Below, one piece after another: positions 29,117 to 38,327 of a DNA stretch of 64,000 nucleotides. Both the position numbers and the translations under genes were made by a program. The notes below the pieces were generated by a model. The model searched no databases and was not told the DNA's origin. It saw only the letters and a program-made list of their open reading frames with translations. The DNA comes from Streptococcus cristatus (GTDB lineage Bacteria > Bacillota > Bacilli > Lactobacillales > Streptococcaceae), in assembly GCF_003943505.1 (NCBI RefSeq), contig NZ_RJPS01000001.1:212640-276639 (forward strand), read 5' to 3'. Position 1 is the stretch's first letter. Each line of letters begins with the position of its first letter.

Positions 29117-30124
29117 TTATTTAGCGATTTTTGCGAAGTATTCAAGAGTACGTACAAGTTGTGCAGTGTAAGACATTTCGTTGTCGTACCATGATACAAC
29201 TTTAACCAATTGTTTGCCGTCAACGTCAAGAACTTTAGTTTGAGTTGCGTCGAACAATGAACCGTAAGACATACCTACGATATCTGAAGATACGATTGGA
29301 TCTTCTGTGTAACCGTATGATTCATTAGCTGCTGCTTTCATAGCTGCGTTTACTTCATCAACAGTAACGTTCTTTTCAAGAACTGCTACCAACTCAGTAA
29401 CTGATCCAGTTGGAGTTGGAACGCGTTGTGCAGAACCATCAAGTTTACCGTTCAATTCTGGGATTACAAGACCGATAGCCTTAGCAGCACCAGTTGAGTT
29501 AGGAACGATGTTAGCAGCACCAGCGCGAGCACGACGAAGGTCACCACCACGGTGTGGTCCGTCAAGGATCATTTGGTCACCAGTGTAAGCGTGGATAGTA
29601 GTCATCAATCCTTCTACAACACCAAAGTTGTCTTGAAGTGCTTTAGCCATTGGAGCCAAACAGTTTGTAGTACATGAAGCACCTGAGATAACTGTTTCAG
29701 TACCATCAAGAACGTCGTGGTTAGTGTTAAATACGACTGTTTTAACATCGTTTCCACCAGGAGCAGTGATAACAACTTTCTTAGCTCCACCTTTAAGGTG
29801 TTTTTCAGCAGCGTCTTTCTTAGCAAAGAAACCAGTTGCTTCAAGAACGATTTCTACACCATCAGTAGCCCAATCAATTTGTTCTGGGTCACGTTCAGCA
29901 GAAACTTTAACGAATTTACCGTTAACTTCGAATCCACCTTCTTTAACTTCAACGGTACCATCGAAACGACCTTGAGTTGTGTCGTATTTCAACAAGTGTG
30001 CAAGCATAACTGGATCTGTAAGGTCGTTGATGCGAGTAACTTCAACACCTTCTACGTTTTGGATACGACGGAAAGCAAGACGACCGATACGACCGAAACC
30101 GTTAATACCAACTTTAACTACCAT
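29117..30124 (-). CDS. gapA: Glyceraldehyde-3-phosphate dehydrogenase, NAD-dependent
   Basis: The 335-residue glycolytic enzyme oxidises glyceraldehyde 3-phosphate to 1,3-bisphosphoglycerate. It has the NAD-binding [16 protein letters not shown] start, the catalytic [12 protein letters not shown] with the active-site cysteine (about residue 152), the HAYTGDQ histidine region and [12 protein letters not shown]. The ATG at 30124 (MVVKVGING) is preferred: the 24 residues further upstream are hydrophobic leader-like codons that cover the ribosome-binding site and are not part of the family. In streptococci this protein is also found at the cell surface, which cannot be read from the sequence. Confidence 0.98.
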   Translation of the reverse strand: MVVKVGINGFGRIGRLAFRRIQNVEGVEVTRINDLTDPVMLAHLLKYDTTQGRFDGTVEVKEGGFEVNGKFVKVSAERDPEQIDWATDGVEIVLEATGFFAKKDAAEKHLKGGAKKVVITAPGGNDVKTVVFNTNHDVLDGTETVISGASCTTNCLAPMAKALQDNFGVVEGLMTTIHAYTGDQMILDGPHRGGDLRRARAGAANIVPNSTGAAKAIGLVIPELNGKLDGSAQRVPTPTGSVTELVAVLEKNVTVDEVNAAMKAAANESYGYTEDPIVSSDIVGMSYGSLFDATQTKVLDVDGKQLVKVVSWYDNEMSYTAQLVRTLEYFAKIAK

Positions 30125-30210
30125 TAGTGATTTCCTCCTTATGAAAATCAAAAAAAATTTTATGTGAAAAGAGTAACTTGAATCACTACAAATCACCTTT
30201 CAACATATCT

Positions 30211-30239
30211 ATTATATACCTTATTGAGCAAAATTGCAA
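30211..30239 (-). promoter_or_regulatory. Promoter of gapA
   Basis: The minus strand has TTGCAA (30234-30239), a 17-bp spacer and TATAAT (30211-30216), giving a leader of about 80 bases. Confidence 0.8.
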
Positions 30240-30324
30240 CTGATTTCATTATTATTAACAAGTAACAAATTTTCTTTCATGTATTTTCGATATTTTTCAT
30301 AAATTCCATATTTCGATTCAAAAA

Positions 30325-30351
30325 GAAAAAACGCCCGCTAGAAGCGGGCGT
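30325..30351 (-). terminator. Terminator of fusA
   Basis: ACGCCCGCT and AGCGGGCGT form a nine-base-pair GC-rich stem with six Ts on the minus strand, 12 bp after the fusA stop codon. Confidence 0.95.
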
Positions 30352-30362
30352 CATGTAGTGAA

Positions 30363-32441
30363 TTATTCACCACGGTGTTTCTTAATGATTTCTTCTTGTA
30401 CTGACTTAGGTACATCTTCGTAGTGGTCAAATACCATCATGAAGGTACCACGTCCTTGAGATGCTGAACGAAGAACAGTTGCGTAACCGAACATTTCAGC
30501 AAGTGGAACGTAAGCACGAACGATTTGGCTGTTACCGTGTGCTTCCATACCATCTACACGTCCACGACGAGCAGTTACGTGACCCATAACATCACCAAGG
30601 TTTTCTTCTGGAACAGTGATTGTTACAAGCATCATTGGCTCAAGGATAGCTGGTTGTGCAGTCTTAGCAGCTTCTTTAAGGGCAAGTGAAGCCGCAACCT
30701 TGAAGGCTGTTTCAGATGAGTCGACATCGTGATATGAACCATCGTAAAGTTTAGCTTTCACGTCAACGATTGGGTATCCAGCAAGGACACCATTCGCCAT
30801 TGACTCGATCAAACCTTTTTCAACCGCTGGGATGAATTCACGAGGAACCACACCACCGACGATTGCGTTTTCGAATTCGAATCCTTTACCTTCTTCGTTT
30901 GGACTAAACTCAATCCATACATCACCAAATTGACCTTTACCACCAGACTGACGTTTGAAGAATCCACGTGCTTGAGTAGAAGCGCGGAATGTTTCACGGT
31001 AAGATACTTGAGGAGCACCTACGTTCGCTTCAACTTTGAACTCACGACGCATGCGGTCAACAAGGACGTCAAGGTGAAGTTCACCCATACCAGAGATAAC
31101 TGTTTCACCAGTTTCAACGTTTGTTTCAACGCGGAATGTTGGATCTTCTTCAGCCAATTTTTGAAGGGCAATACCCATCTTGTCTTGGTCTGCTTTAGAT
31201 TTTGGCTCAACCATCAACTGGATAACTGGTTCTGGAACGTGGATTGACTCAAGGATGATTTTAGCTTTTTCATCTGTCAATGAATCACCAGTAGTTGTAT
31301 CCTTCAAACCAATAGCAGCTGCAATATCACCAGCATAAACGGTTTCGATTTCTTGACGACTATTGGCATGCAATTGCACAAGACGTCCGATACGTTCACG
31401 TTTACCTTTAGAAGTGTTCATTACGTAAGAACCAGATTGAAGAACACCTGAGTATACACGGAAGAATGTCAAACGACCTACAAATGGGTCTGTTGCAATC
31501 TTGAAGGCAAGAGCTGCGAATGGCTCTTCGTCAGACGCTGGACGAGTTTCTTCTTCGTCTGTATCTGGGTTAATACCTTTGATCGCTGGGATGTCAAGTG
31601 GGCTTGGAAGGTAGTCGATAACCGCATCAAGCATCAATTGAACACCTTTGTTCTTGAAGGCAGAACCACACAATACTGGGAAGAATTCAACGTTGATAGT
31701 TGCTTTACGGATACCAGCTTTCAATTCTTCGTTAGTGATTTCTTCACCCTCAAGGTATTTCATCATCAAGTCTTCATCAGTTTCAGCAACAGCTTCCACC
31801 AATTTTTCACGGTATTCTTGTGCTTGTTCAAGGTATTCAGCTGGAATATCTTCTTCAAGGATATCTGTACCAAGGTCGTTGGTATAGATTTCAGCTTTCA
31901 TCTTGATCAAGTCAATGATACCACGGAAATCATCTTCAGAACCGATTGGCAATTGAATTGGATGAGCATTTGCTTGAAGACGGTCGTGAAGTGTGCTTAC
32001 TGAGTAAAGGAAGTCAGCACCGATTTTGTCCATTTTGTTGGCAAATACGATACGTGGAACTCCGTACTCAGTTGCTTGACGCCAAACTGTTTCAGTTTGA
32101 GGCTCAACACCTGATTGTGAGTCAAGAACGGTAACCGCACCATCCAATACACGAAGAGAGCGTTGTACTTCGATTGTGAAGTCCACGTGTCCTGGTGTGT
32201 CGATAATGTTTACGCGGTGGTTGTTCCATTGAGCTGTTGTCGCAGCAGATGTGATAGTGATACCACGTTCTTGCTCTTGCTCCATCCAGTCCATTTGTGA
32301 CGCACCTTCGTGAGTTTCACCGATTTTGTGAATTTTACCAGTATAGTAAAGGATACGCTCAGTTGTAGTTGTCTTACCAGCATCGACGTGAGCCATGATA
32401 CCGATATTACGAGTTTTTTCAAGTGAAAATTCGCGTGCCAT
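30363..32441 (-). CDS. fusA: Translation elongation factor G
   Basis: The 692-residue GTPase drives ribosomal translocation. The G1 loop [12 protein letters not shown], the [11 protein letters not shown] switch region, the DTPGHVDF G3 motif and [10 protein letters not shown]4 motif are in order, followed by domains II-V with [14 protein letters not shown] and a C-terminal [11 protein letters not shown]. It lies downstream of rpsL-rpsG but behind a terminator and its own extended -10 promoter, so it can be transcribed separately from the ribosomal protein genes. Confidence 0.99.
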   Translation of the reverse strand: MAREFSLEKTRNIGIMAHVDAGKTTTTERILYYTGKIHKIGETHEGASQMDWMEQEQERGITITSAATTAQWNNHRVNIIDTPGHVDFTIEVQRSLRVLDGAVTVLDSQSGVEPQTETVWRQATEYGVPRIVFANKMDKIGADFLYSVSTLHDRLQANAHPIQLPIGSEDDFRGIIDLIKMKAEIYTNDLGTDILEEDIPAEYLEQAQEYREKLVEAVAETDEDLMMKYLEGEEITNEELKAGIRKATINVEFFPVLCGSAFKNKGVQLMLDAVIDYLPSPLDIPAIKGINPDTDEEETRPASDEEPFAALAFKIATDPFVGRLTFFRVYSGVLQSGSYVMNTSKGKRERIGRLVQLHANSRQEIETVYAGDIAAAIGLKDTTTGDSLTDEKAKIILESIHVPEPVIQLMVEPKSKADQDKMGIALQKLAEEDPTFRVETNVETGETVISGMGELHLDVLVDRMRREFKVEANVGAPQVSYRETFRASTQARGFFKRQSGGKGQFGDVWIEFSPNEEGKGFEFENAIVGGVVPREFIPAVEKGLIESMANGVLAGYPIVDVKAKLYDGSYHDVDSSETAFKVAASLALKEAAKTAQPAILEPMMLVTITVPEENLGDVMGHVTARRGRVDGMEAHGNSQIVRAYVPLAEMFGYATVLRSASQGRGTFMMVFDHYEDVPKSVQEEIIKKHRGE

Positions 32442-32477
32442 GAGGTTAGTTTCTCCTATTTTTTTATTTTACAATCT

Positions 32478-32483
32478 ATTATA
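32478..32483 (-). promoter_or_regulatory. Extended -10 promoter of fusA
   Basis: The minus strand reads TGTTATAAT (TG-T-TATAAT) directly after the rpsG terminator and 37 bp ahead of the fusA ATG. Confidence 0.65.
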
Positions 32484-32493
32484 ACATTATTTA

Positions 32494-32523
32494 GAAAAAA
32501 CGGATAGGCAGGACCTACCCGTT
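32494..32523 (-). terminator. Terminator after rpsL-rpsG
   Basis: AACGGGTAGG and CCTATCCGTT pair over ten bases with one G-T pair, followed by six Ts. It lies about 165 bp after the rpsG stop codon. Confidence 0.85.
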
Positions 32524-32687
32524 CTCAATCTTTTCATGTTAGAGTTGGTTCCAACTTACGAAATGGTAAGCTGAGTTGAACTCAAGCTAAAAGTCTGGAG
32601 AAAAAGATGAATCTCATTGGTTGCAATCGCAACCTGCTTCGATTCCCTATTTTCTCTGAGACTTTCTTAACGCTTTCGCTTCCTATA

Positions 32688-33158
32688 TTACCAACGGAAG
32701 TGTGCGAAGGCACGGTTAGCTTCAGCCATACGGTGAGTATCTTCGCGTTTCTTAACTGCTGCACCAGTATTGTTAGCAGCATCCATGATTTCTTTTGCAA
32801 GACGATCTTGCATAGTGTGTTCACCACGACCACGTGAAATTGTTACCAACCAACGAAGTCCAAGTGTAGTACGACGTTCTGGACGAACTTCAACCGGTAC
32901 TTGGTAGTTTGAACCACCGACACGGCGTGCACGTACTTCAAGAACAGGCATGATGTTTTCCATCGCTGTTTCAAATACTTCAAGTGCATCATTTCCAGTA
33001 GCTTCTTTGATTTGCTCAAAAGCTCCGTAAACGATAGAAGCTGCTGTACCACGCTTACCATCAAGCATAACGCGGTTGATAAGACGAGTAACTAATTGTG
33101 AATTGTAAAGCGGATCTGGCAATACTTCGCGCTTAGGCGCACGGTTTTTACGACTCAT
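32688..33158 (-). CDS. rpsG: 30S ribosomal protein S7
   Basis: The 156-residue protein begins [16 protein letters not shown] and has the conserved [17 protein letters not shown] segment, [12 protein letters not shown] and the C-terminal [15 protein letters not shown] of bacterial S7, which nucleates assembly of the 3' major domain of 16S rRNA. It follows rpsL after 19 bp in one operon. Confidence 0.98.
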   Translation of the reverse strand: MSRKNRAPKREVLPDPLYNSQLVTRLINRVMLDGKRGTAASIVYGAFEQIKEATGNDALEVFETAMENIMPVLEVRARRVGGSNYQVPVEVRPERRTTLGLRWLVTISRGRGEHTMQDRLAKEIMDAANNTGAAVKKREDTHRMAEANRAFAHFRW

Positions 33159-33177
33159 TTATCTTTATCCCCTTTCC

Positions 33178-33591
33178 TTATGCTTTTGGACGCTTAGTAC
33201 CGTATTTAGAACGGCCTTGCTTACGGTCAGTAACACCTGCAGTATCAAGTGCACCACGGACGATATGGTAACGTACCCCTGGAAGGTCTTTTACACGTCC
33301 ACCACGAAGAAGCACCACACTGTGCTCTTGCAGGTTGTGTCCGATACCTGGGATGTAAGCTGTAACTTCGATCAAGTTGCTCAAACGTACACGGGCAAAT
33401 TTACGAAGGGCTGAGTTAGGCTTCTTAGGTGTCATAGTTCCGACACGAGTTGCAACACCACGTTTTTGTGGTGAAGATACGTTTGTTTGAACTTTTTTGT
33501 GGCTGTTGTAACCAACGTTCAAAGCTGGTGATTTAGATTTTTCTACTTTTGATTTACGCGGTTTGCGAACCAATTGATTAATTGTAGGCAT
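33178..33591 (-). CDS. rpsL: 30S ribosomal protein S12
   Basis: The 137-residue protein begins [12 protein letters not shown] and has the conserved [12 protein letters not shown]-type segment (here [13 protein letters not shown]) and [12 protein letters not shown] with the lysine/proline positions where streptomycin resistance arises; both are wild type (K in PKKPNS, K in GRVKDLP). S12 sits at the decoding centre. It is the first gene of rpsL-rpsG and has an unusual structured leader. Confidence 0.98.
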   Translation of the reverse strand: MPTINQLVRKPRKSKVEKSKSPALNVGYNSHKKVQTNVSSPQKRGVATRVGTMTPKKPNSALRKFARVRLSNLIEVTAYIPGIGHNLQEHSVVLLRGGRVKDLPGVRYHIVRGALDTAGVTDRKQGRSKYGTKRPKA

Positions 33592-33727
33592 CTACATTCT
33601 CCTGTATTTTTTTAATTTTGGTGATGATACACTTGGTGACAGCTACCATCTGTGTGTACTTTTGCAACATTTGTCAGCACGTCTCTGTACACTTTTGAGA
33701 GACCAAAAGTAAAAAGTACCGTTTATC
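33592..33727 (-). promoter_or_regulatory. Structured rpsL leader with competing stems
   Basis: In the transcript a first segment GUACUUUU (33712-33719) can pair perfectly with AAAAGUAC (33656-33663), or with AAAAGUGUAC (33687-33696) with a two-base bulge. The latter overlaps a third possible hairpin of ACUUUUG/CAAAAGU (33691-33710). These pairings exclude one another. A regulatory switch is an inference; no known leader family was recognised. Confidence 0.4.
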
Positions 33728-33756
33728 ATTGTAACACAGAAGCATATCCTCGTCAA
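33728..33756 (-). promoter_or_regulatory. Promoter of rpsL-rpsG
   Basis: The minus strand has TTGACG (33751-33756), a 17-bp spacer and TACAAT (33728-33733), about 130 bp upstream of rpsL. Confidence 0.75.
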
Positions 33757-33833
33757 TAGGTTTTCTTAATTTTTTACTTATTCTGATAATCTTTAATAAG
33801 CGTTTAAAATAAAAATATTTTACTATTAACAAA

Positions 33834-33878
33834 CTAAAAAAACTCTCAATCATGCTTCATATTGCATGATTGAGAGTT
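33834..33878 (-). terminator. Terminator of the purR-downstream membrane protein gene
   Basis: A perfect 15-bp stem (AACTCTCAATCATGC and its complement, 33841-33878) with an eight-base loop is followed by seven Ts on the minus strand. Confidence 0.92.
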
Positions 33879-33924
33879 CTTATTATTTTTAGCATGATTC
33901 TTCTACTCGTAATCACTGTGTCGC

Positions 33925-34470
33925 TTAAGCTCCTGCGGGAGTTGAAGACGAGCTGGGAGTAGGCTCCGAGCTTGTAGAAGGGGCTGGATTCTGATTTTCC
34001 TTTGGTCGAGCTGGTACTTCATTTACAACAGCGGGAGCTACATAGGCTGGTGCAGGAGACGGAGCAGGCTGCTGGTCTGAATCAGGTTCAGAGGATTCCC
34101 CAGGTGTTTTCATTGCATCTTTCACTGCTTGAACCCTAGCTTGGAACTTAGCTTTAGCTTCCTCATCTTTTACCTTATCAACCGCTGCTTGTGCTTGAGC
34201 TAAACTTTCATCGGTACGCTCTTCTTCTAACTTTTTAACAGCAGCTTCCGCATCCTGAATCGTATTATCCTCTGAAGAAGCTTGATTTGTAGAACTAGCG
34301 TCGCTAGAGCTTGAACGTCTACTGTAACTAACGTTTTTAGTGGAGCCCGTATTATTCTGAGCTGGTTTTAAAAATAATAGACCAGAAATCAAGATAGCCG
34401 CTAAGACCAATATAATTCCAGAACGAACAAAAATAGAAATTCCCTCTAATTTATCAAAAATATTTCTCAT
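33925..34470 (-). CDS. Membrane-anchored low-complexity extracellular protein, unknown function
   Basis: The 181-residue protein has one hydrophobic segment (about residues 17-35, SGIILVLAAILISGLLFL) and no clear cleavage site or lipobox, so it is probably anchored by that helix with its long tail outside. The tail has a serine-rich part, a charged helical stretch (about residues 72-118, Ala/Lys/Glu-rich, possible coiled coil) and a Pro/Ser/Thr/Ala-rich C-terminus, as in wall-spanning linkers. No LPxTG is present. It follows purR by 15 bp and ends the rsgA-to-purR gene run. I do not recognise its family. Confidence 0.75.
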   Translation of the reverse strand: MRNIFDKLEGISIFVRSGIILVLAAILISGLLFLKPAQNNTGSTKNVSYSRRSSSSDASSTNQASSEDNTIQDAEAAVKKLEEERTDESLAQAQAAVDKVKDEEAKAKFQARVQAVKDAMKTPGESSEPDSDQQPAPSPAPAYVAPAVVNEVPARPKENQNPAPSTSSEPTPSSSSTPAGA

Positions 34471-34485
34471 AATTCTTTCCTAAAG

Positions 34486-35301
34486 TTAATCAAATATATT
34501 CCCAATCTCAACATCAATCGTATTTGATTTAACATCGATATTAGTCACCTTTAACAGTGATTTATATTCCAGATGATCGCGATTAGCTTGCGCATTGTCT
34601 GCAAAGACCGCTACTCCTGCTAATTCCGAATCAAACTCAGACAGAAGGCTAATCATCCCATTAACTGTTCCACCTCCCTTTAGAAAATCATCGACAATCA
34701 GCACCCGACTTCCAGCCTTTAGGCTACGTTTTGAGAGGAACATTTTCTCAATCCGATCTCCGCTAGAGCCCGAGACATAGTTAACACTGACCGTAGAGCC
34801 CTCGGTGATTTTCAAATCGCGGCGGACAATGACAAAGGGAACATTCAAAACATTAGCGACAGCATTGGCCAAGGGAACCCCCTTTGTCGCCACTGTCATA
34901 ACGGCATCAATCTTTTGATCTTTAAAAGCTTTGGCAATGATGCGGCCAATATTATTGAGGATAGATGGCGTACTGAGCAAGTCTGATAAGTAGATATAGC
35001 CGCCAGGGAGGATTCGATTGCTCTCAGATAGTTGATCGCGGAGGTCTTGAACGATAGCCTTGGCCTCCTTTTCTGAAATGGAAGGGGTGAAGACGACACC
35101 TCCTCCAGCACCCGTAATTGTCTCAATCGTACCAATTTCGATTTCTTCAAAGGCACGTTTGATAATCACGATATCTTCTGAAATCGAAGACTTGGCAGAT
35201 TCATATTTCTCTGCAAATGTGTTTAAACTTGTTAATTGGTAAGGATGGTTAATCAAGTAATTGGAAATAACCACCATGCGCTCACTTCTTCTTAATTTCA
35301 T
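34486..35301 (-). CDS. purR: Purine operon repressor
   Basis: The 271-residue Firmicute PurR combines an N-terminal winged helix (KLRRSERMVVISNYLI, residues 1-75) with a PRTase-like domain that binds PRPP without catalysis; the PRPP motif reads VLIVDDFLKGGGTVNGM (about residue 200). In low-purine conditions PRPP modulates DNA binding so that the pur genes are turned on. An inverted PurBox-like element overlaps its promoter, suggesting autoregulation. Confidence 0.97.
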   Translation of the reverse strand: MKLRRSERMVVISNYLINHPYQLTSLNTFAEKYESAKSSISEDIVIIKRAFEEIEIGTIETITGAGGGVVFTPSISEKEAKAIVQDLRDQLSESNRILPGGYIYLSDLLSTPSILNNIGRIIAKAFKDQKIDAVMTVATKGVPLANAVANVLNVPFVIVRRDLKITEGSTVSVNYVSGSSGDRIEKMFLSKRSLKAGSRVLIVDDFLKGGGTVNGMISLLSEFDSELAGVAVFADNAQANRDHLEYKSLLKVTNIDVKSNTIDVEIGNIFD

Positions 35302-35439
35302 TTTTTCACCAATTCAACTCCATCAAAATCAGCCACAAACTAATCTATGAACTAGGATCTTCTCACACAGAACAACAAATCGGCTCTTCCGATTTCAAAG
35401 TTTGGAGTGATTTCTTTGAATATTTATTTTATTTTTTTC

Positions 35440-35491
35440 ATTATATCATACTATATCAAAAAAACGAACATTATACTAAATATAATGTCCA
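35440..35491 (-). promoter_or_regulatory. purR promoter with inverted PurBox-like operator
   Basis: The minus strand has an extended -10, TGATATAAT (TATAAT at 35440-35445). The expected -35 region is covered by AAAAACGAACATT on the plus strand (35460-35472), one mismatch from the lactococcal PurBox AWWWCCGAACWWT. The element is part of an inverted repeat, ACATTATA and TATAATGT, with a five-base centre. PurR autoregulation is inferred. Confidence 0.65.
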
Positions 35492-35502
35492 TTTTTCGTA
35501 TT

Positions 35503-36447
35503 TTACTTGTCAATTTTTGGTTTATAGAAGGAACGATTTTCCAGCGCAAATATTTTATTGGTCATTTCTCCTGGAGCAACGAGAGACAGAGCCGTGGTCA
35601 TCATCATCATTTCGGCATCCAGATTGTCAATCATGTGCAGGATTTCGGCCTCCATGATCTTTGGACGAACGGGACTGCCGTATTCAAGAAGGCCGTGGTG
35701 ACTGAGAAGAACGTGGCGCAAAACGATGACATCTTCTTTGGTGTCGTCGATTTTCAGCTCCGCCAAGGTTTTAGTCAGTTCCTCATCAATCAGTGCGATA
35801 TGCCCAATCAAATTGCCTCGGACGGTGTATTCCGTATTGTCCGGACCACTTAGTTCAATGACTTTGGCCAAGTCGTGCAGCATAATCCCTGCAAAAAGTA
35901 GGCTTTTATTGAGCTGAGGATAGATGTCACCAATCGCATCTGCTAGTTTGACCATGGTAGCTGTGTGAAAAGCCAGCCCTGACTCAAAAGCATGGTGATT
36001 GGTTTTAGCTGCTGGGTAGGAATAGAATTCCTTATCGTATTTGCTGTAAAGTGAACGGACCACGCGCTGCCAGACTTGATTTTCAATTTTGAAAATCATT
36101 TGCGCCAAGTATTCCCGCAGTTCTTTTTGATCAACCGGTGGTTTTTCTTTGAAATCAGCAGGATTGTTGGGCTCACCAGCTTTTGGCAGGCGCAGGGTCA
36201 ACTGATTAACCTGAGGGGTGTTATTGTAGACTTCGCGACGACCTTGCATATGGACGACTTTCCCCGCTGTAAACTCTGCCACATTATGGGGCTGGGCATC
36301 CCACAATTTCCCCTCAATCACTCCAGTGTCATCTTGGAAAGTGAAGGCGAGGTAATTTTTCCCGGCTCTGGTCTGGCGGACTTCGGCTGACTTAATCAGA
36401 TAAAATCCTTCAAACAATTCATCCTTTTTCATTTGATTAATTTTCAT
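35503..36447 (-). CDS. yhaM: YhaM family 3'-5' exoribonuclease
   Basis: The 314-residue enzyme has an N-terminal OB-fold RNA-binding part (to about residue 130, GKNYLAFTFQDDTG) and an HD-type phosphohydrolase domain with the HHAFESGLAFHT and MLHDLAKVIEL metal-binding stretches. It degrades short RNAs and trims 3' ends in streptococci. The ATG at 36447 (MKINQMKKDELF) has AAGGGAAG upstream and matches the family. It overlaps the end of rmuC by 11 bp. Confidence 0.93.
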   Translation of the reverse strand: MKINQMKKDELFEGFYLIKSAEVRQTRAGKNYLAFTFQDDTGVIEGKLWDAQPHNVAEFTAGKVVHMQGRREVYNNTPQVNQLTLRLPKAGEPNNPADFKEKPPVDQKELREYLAQMIFKIENQVWQRVVRSLYSKYDKEFYSYPAAKTNHHAFESGLAFHTATMVKLADAIGDIYPQLNKSLLFAGIMLHDLAKVIELSGPDNTEYTVRGNLIGHIALIDEELTKTLAELKIDDTKEDVIVLRHVLLSHHGLLEYGSPVRPKIMEAEILHMIDNLDAEMMMMTTALSLVAPGEMTNKIFALENRSFYKPKIDK

Positions 36448-37693
36448 AGTCTTCCCTTTCATCTGGAATATCTAGCAAGTGTAAGTGAAGGTCTTGATCA
36501 GACAATTCAATATGCCGCAGCGTTCTTTCAATGGCATTGGTTCGGCGAGTCAGTAACTCATCGATGCTGCCAGAAGCGTTCTTCAGGTGCTTCTGGGCCT
36601 TGGCTAGAATGCCGCCAAATTTATTGAATTCCAGCTTGACACTGCCCAGAACCTTGCTGATGTCATCTGCGCTACGCTGGATGTTCAGGGTTTTAAAGCC
36701 AACTGAGAGAGAATTAAGCAGGGCTGACAAGGTAGATGGACCCGCCACGACAATCTGCTCATCTCGCCGCAGGCCGTCGAAAAACTCTGGATTGCGAACC
36801 ACTTCGGAATAGAGACCTTCCGTTGGCAAAAACATAATCCCAAAATTAGTCGTAGCTGGCGGAGCTAGATATTTACTGTTGATATCCTTGGCAAAGCGCT
36901 TGACGCTAGCCAACAGCGACTTGCGATAAAGTTCAATCTCTTCCTTGTTGCCCGATTCATAAGCCTCTTCCAAGCGGTAGTAATCCGCCAGAGGAAACTT
37001 GGAATCGATGGGCAGGTAGACATAGTCCTGCTCTGTCTGCCCGGGCAATTTTATGGCATACTCCACGCGCTCACTAGAACCTGCCACTGTCGCAAATTCC
37101 CGCTCATACTGGCTAGGTGTCATGATGTCTTCGATAATTTGTCCCAGCTGGAGCTCGCCCATAATGCCACGGGTCTTGGTATTGGAAAGAACCTTATTGA
37201 GACTGCCCACATCCCGAGCCACTGTCTGCATCTCTCCTAAACCACGATTGACAGATTCTAGCTGCTTGGATACCGTCTCAAAGGAGGTCTGCAGGCGACT
37301 CTGCAAAGTCTTCTCCAATTTTTCCTCAACGGTCTGGCGCATCTGCTCCAGCCGCAGGTCATTGGACTCCTGAATCTGCCGCATCCGCTCATCAGTCTTG
37401 TCCCGATTTTTACTGAAACTATCCGCCATTTCGGTTCGCAAATCCGTCAAATGAAGGTGCAAATCCGTTCGAACTTCAGCTAGTCGATCTCCCAGAACAA
37501 GTTCCAGCTCTTTTTGCCGAAGAGCCTCCTGCTGCCTTTCCTGCTCAAAACGGTAATCCAGCTGGTCGGACAGATGATCTTCCTGCTCTTCTAACAAGAC
37601 TTTGATTGCCTGCTCCTGCTGCCCCTGTCTCTGCCAGAAGAAATAGAGAAAGACCAGATTGATGATAAGCAGGATGATGATGATATATTCCAT
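36437..37693 (-). CDS. rmuC: DNA recombination protein RmuC
   Basis: The 418-residue protein has an N-terminal membrane segment (EYIIIILLIINLVFLYFFW), a long charged coiled coil rich in Gln, Glu, Arg and Leu (about residues 25-190) and the conserved RmuC domain starting near TRGIMGELQLGQIIED. RmuC proteins limit inversions at short repeats and carry a nuclease-like fold. The start at 37693 has GGAG upstream. It begins one base beyond the thiN stop codon, so the genes are coupled. Confidence 0.92.
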   Translation of the reverse strand: MEYIIIILLIINLVFLYFFWQRQGQQEQAIKVLLEEQEDHLSDQLDYRFEQERQQEALRQKELELVLGDRLAEVRTDLHLHLTDLRTEMADSFSKNRDKTDERMRQIQESNDLRLEQMRQTVEEKLEKTLQSRLQTSFETVSKQLESVNRGLGEMQTVARDVGSLNKVLSNTKTRGIMGELQLGQIIEDIMTPSQYEREFATVAGSSERVEYAIKLPGQTEQDYVYLPIDSKFPLADYYRLEEAYESGNKEEIELYRKSLLASVKRFAKDINSKYLAPPATTNFGIMFLPTEGLYSEVVRNPEFFDGLRRDEQIVVAGPSTLSALLNSLSVGFKTLNIQRSADDISKVLGSVKLEFNKFGGILAKAQKHLKNASGSIDELLTRRTNAIERTLRHIELSDQDLHLHLLDIPDEREDYEN

Positions 37694-37694
37694 A

Positions 37695-38327
37695 TCAACT
37701 CCTATCTTTACTGTAAATAACAACCGTATAACCCCTGTCAAAGGATAAAAATACAGGCCTATCTATAAATTCGTTAGAAGCATAGACTTTTTTAAAGAAA
37801 AAATTCTTTTCATTCAAAGGATATTTAGCTCCTTCAATGGTCAGAGCCACATCTTCTGTCGGCAGAAAGGCCAGATAGTCCATCCCTTCCACTGGCTTGA
37901 TTTCATGACGACCAGAGGGCACATAGCGGATACAATTCTGGGCATCCACTAAGGTCAACCGCTCCATATAGGGGGCGATTTTGTCATTGCTAGGCAAGAA
38001 AACATTGGCCAGAGCATGGTCTAGACGACCGCCAAAGGCGCCGAAAATCGTCAGATAAGCATCTGGATAGCGCTCAAAGCAAGCCAGAACAGCCAATTCT
38101 AAGTCCGTATCATCCTTTTCAGGCTGAGCCTGAATGACTTCCTTGGCTCTATCTTTGATATGCAGCAATTCTTCGTCAGAGACAGAATCAAAATCACCAA
38201 CCGCTAGATCTAGAGGCAAGCCCTGCTTTAGCAAATAAAAGGCACCACGATCCACTCCGACAAAAAGATCAAAATCCCGATTGACCGCAGTCAAATCACC
38301 GCCAGCAAACAGAGCAATTCTAGGCAT
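37695..38327 (-). CDS. thiN: Thiamine pyrophosphokinase
   Basis: The 210-residue enzyme converts thiamine to thiamine diphosphate using ATP. It has GVDRGAFYLL, the GDFDSVS metal/phosphate motif, PEKDDTDLELA and FGAFGGRLDHALAN of the TPK family. It overlaps rpe by eight bases and lies within the rsgA-rpe-thiN-rmuC-yhaM-purR run. Confidence 0.93.
   Translation of the reverse strand: MPRIALFAGGDLTAVNRDFDLFVGVDRGAFYLLKQGLPLDLAVGDFDSVSDEELLHIKDRAKEVIQAQPEKDDTDLELAVLACFERYPDAYLTIFGAFGGRLDHALANVFLPSNDKIAPYMERLTLVDAQNCIRYVPSGRHEIKPVEGMDYLAFLPTEDVALTIEGAKYPLNEKNFFFKKVYASNEFIDRPVFLSFDRGYTVVIYSKDRS

Noticed and set aside
30125-30196. 24-codon N-terminal extension of gapA
   Set aside because: It covers the ribosome-binding site of the ATG at 30124 and is absent from the conserved GAPDH N-terminus ([12 protein letters not shown]).
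34486-35301. Reading PurR as an active phosphoribosyltransferase
   Set aside because: The PRPP motif sits in a protein with an N-terminal winged helix and the PurR sequence; the PRTase fold in this family is a sensor.
35407-35853. 148-codon plus-strand open frame starting at 35407
   Set aside because: It starts within the AT-rich purR promoter region and continues antisense to yhaM; no ribosome-binding site.
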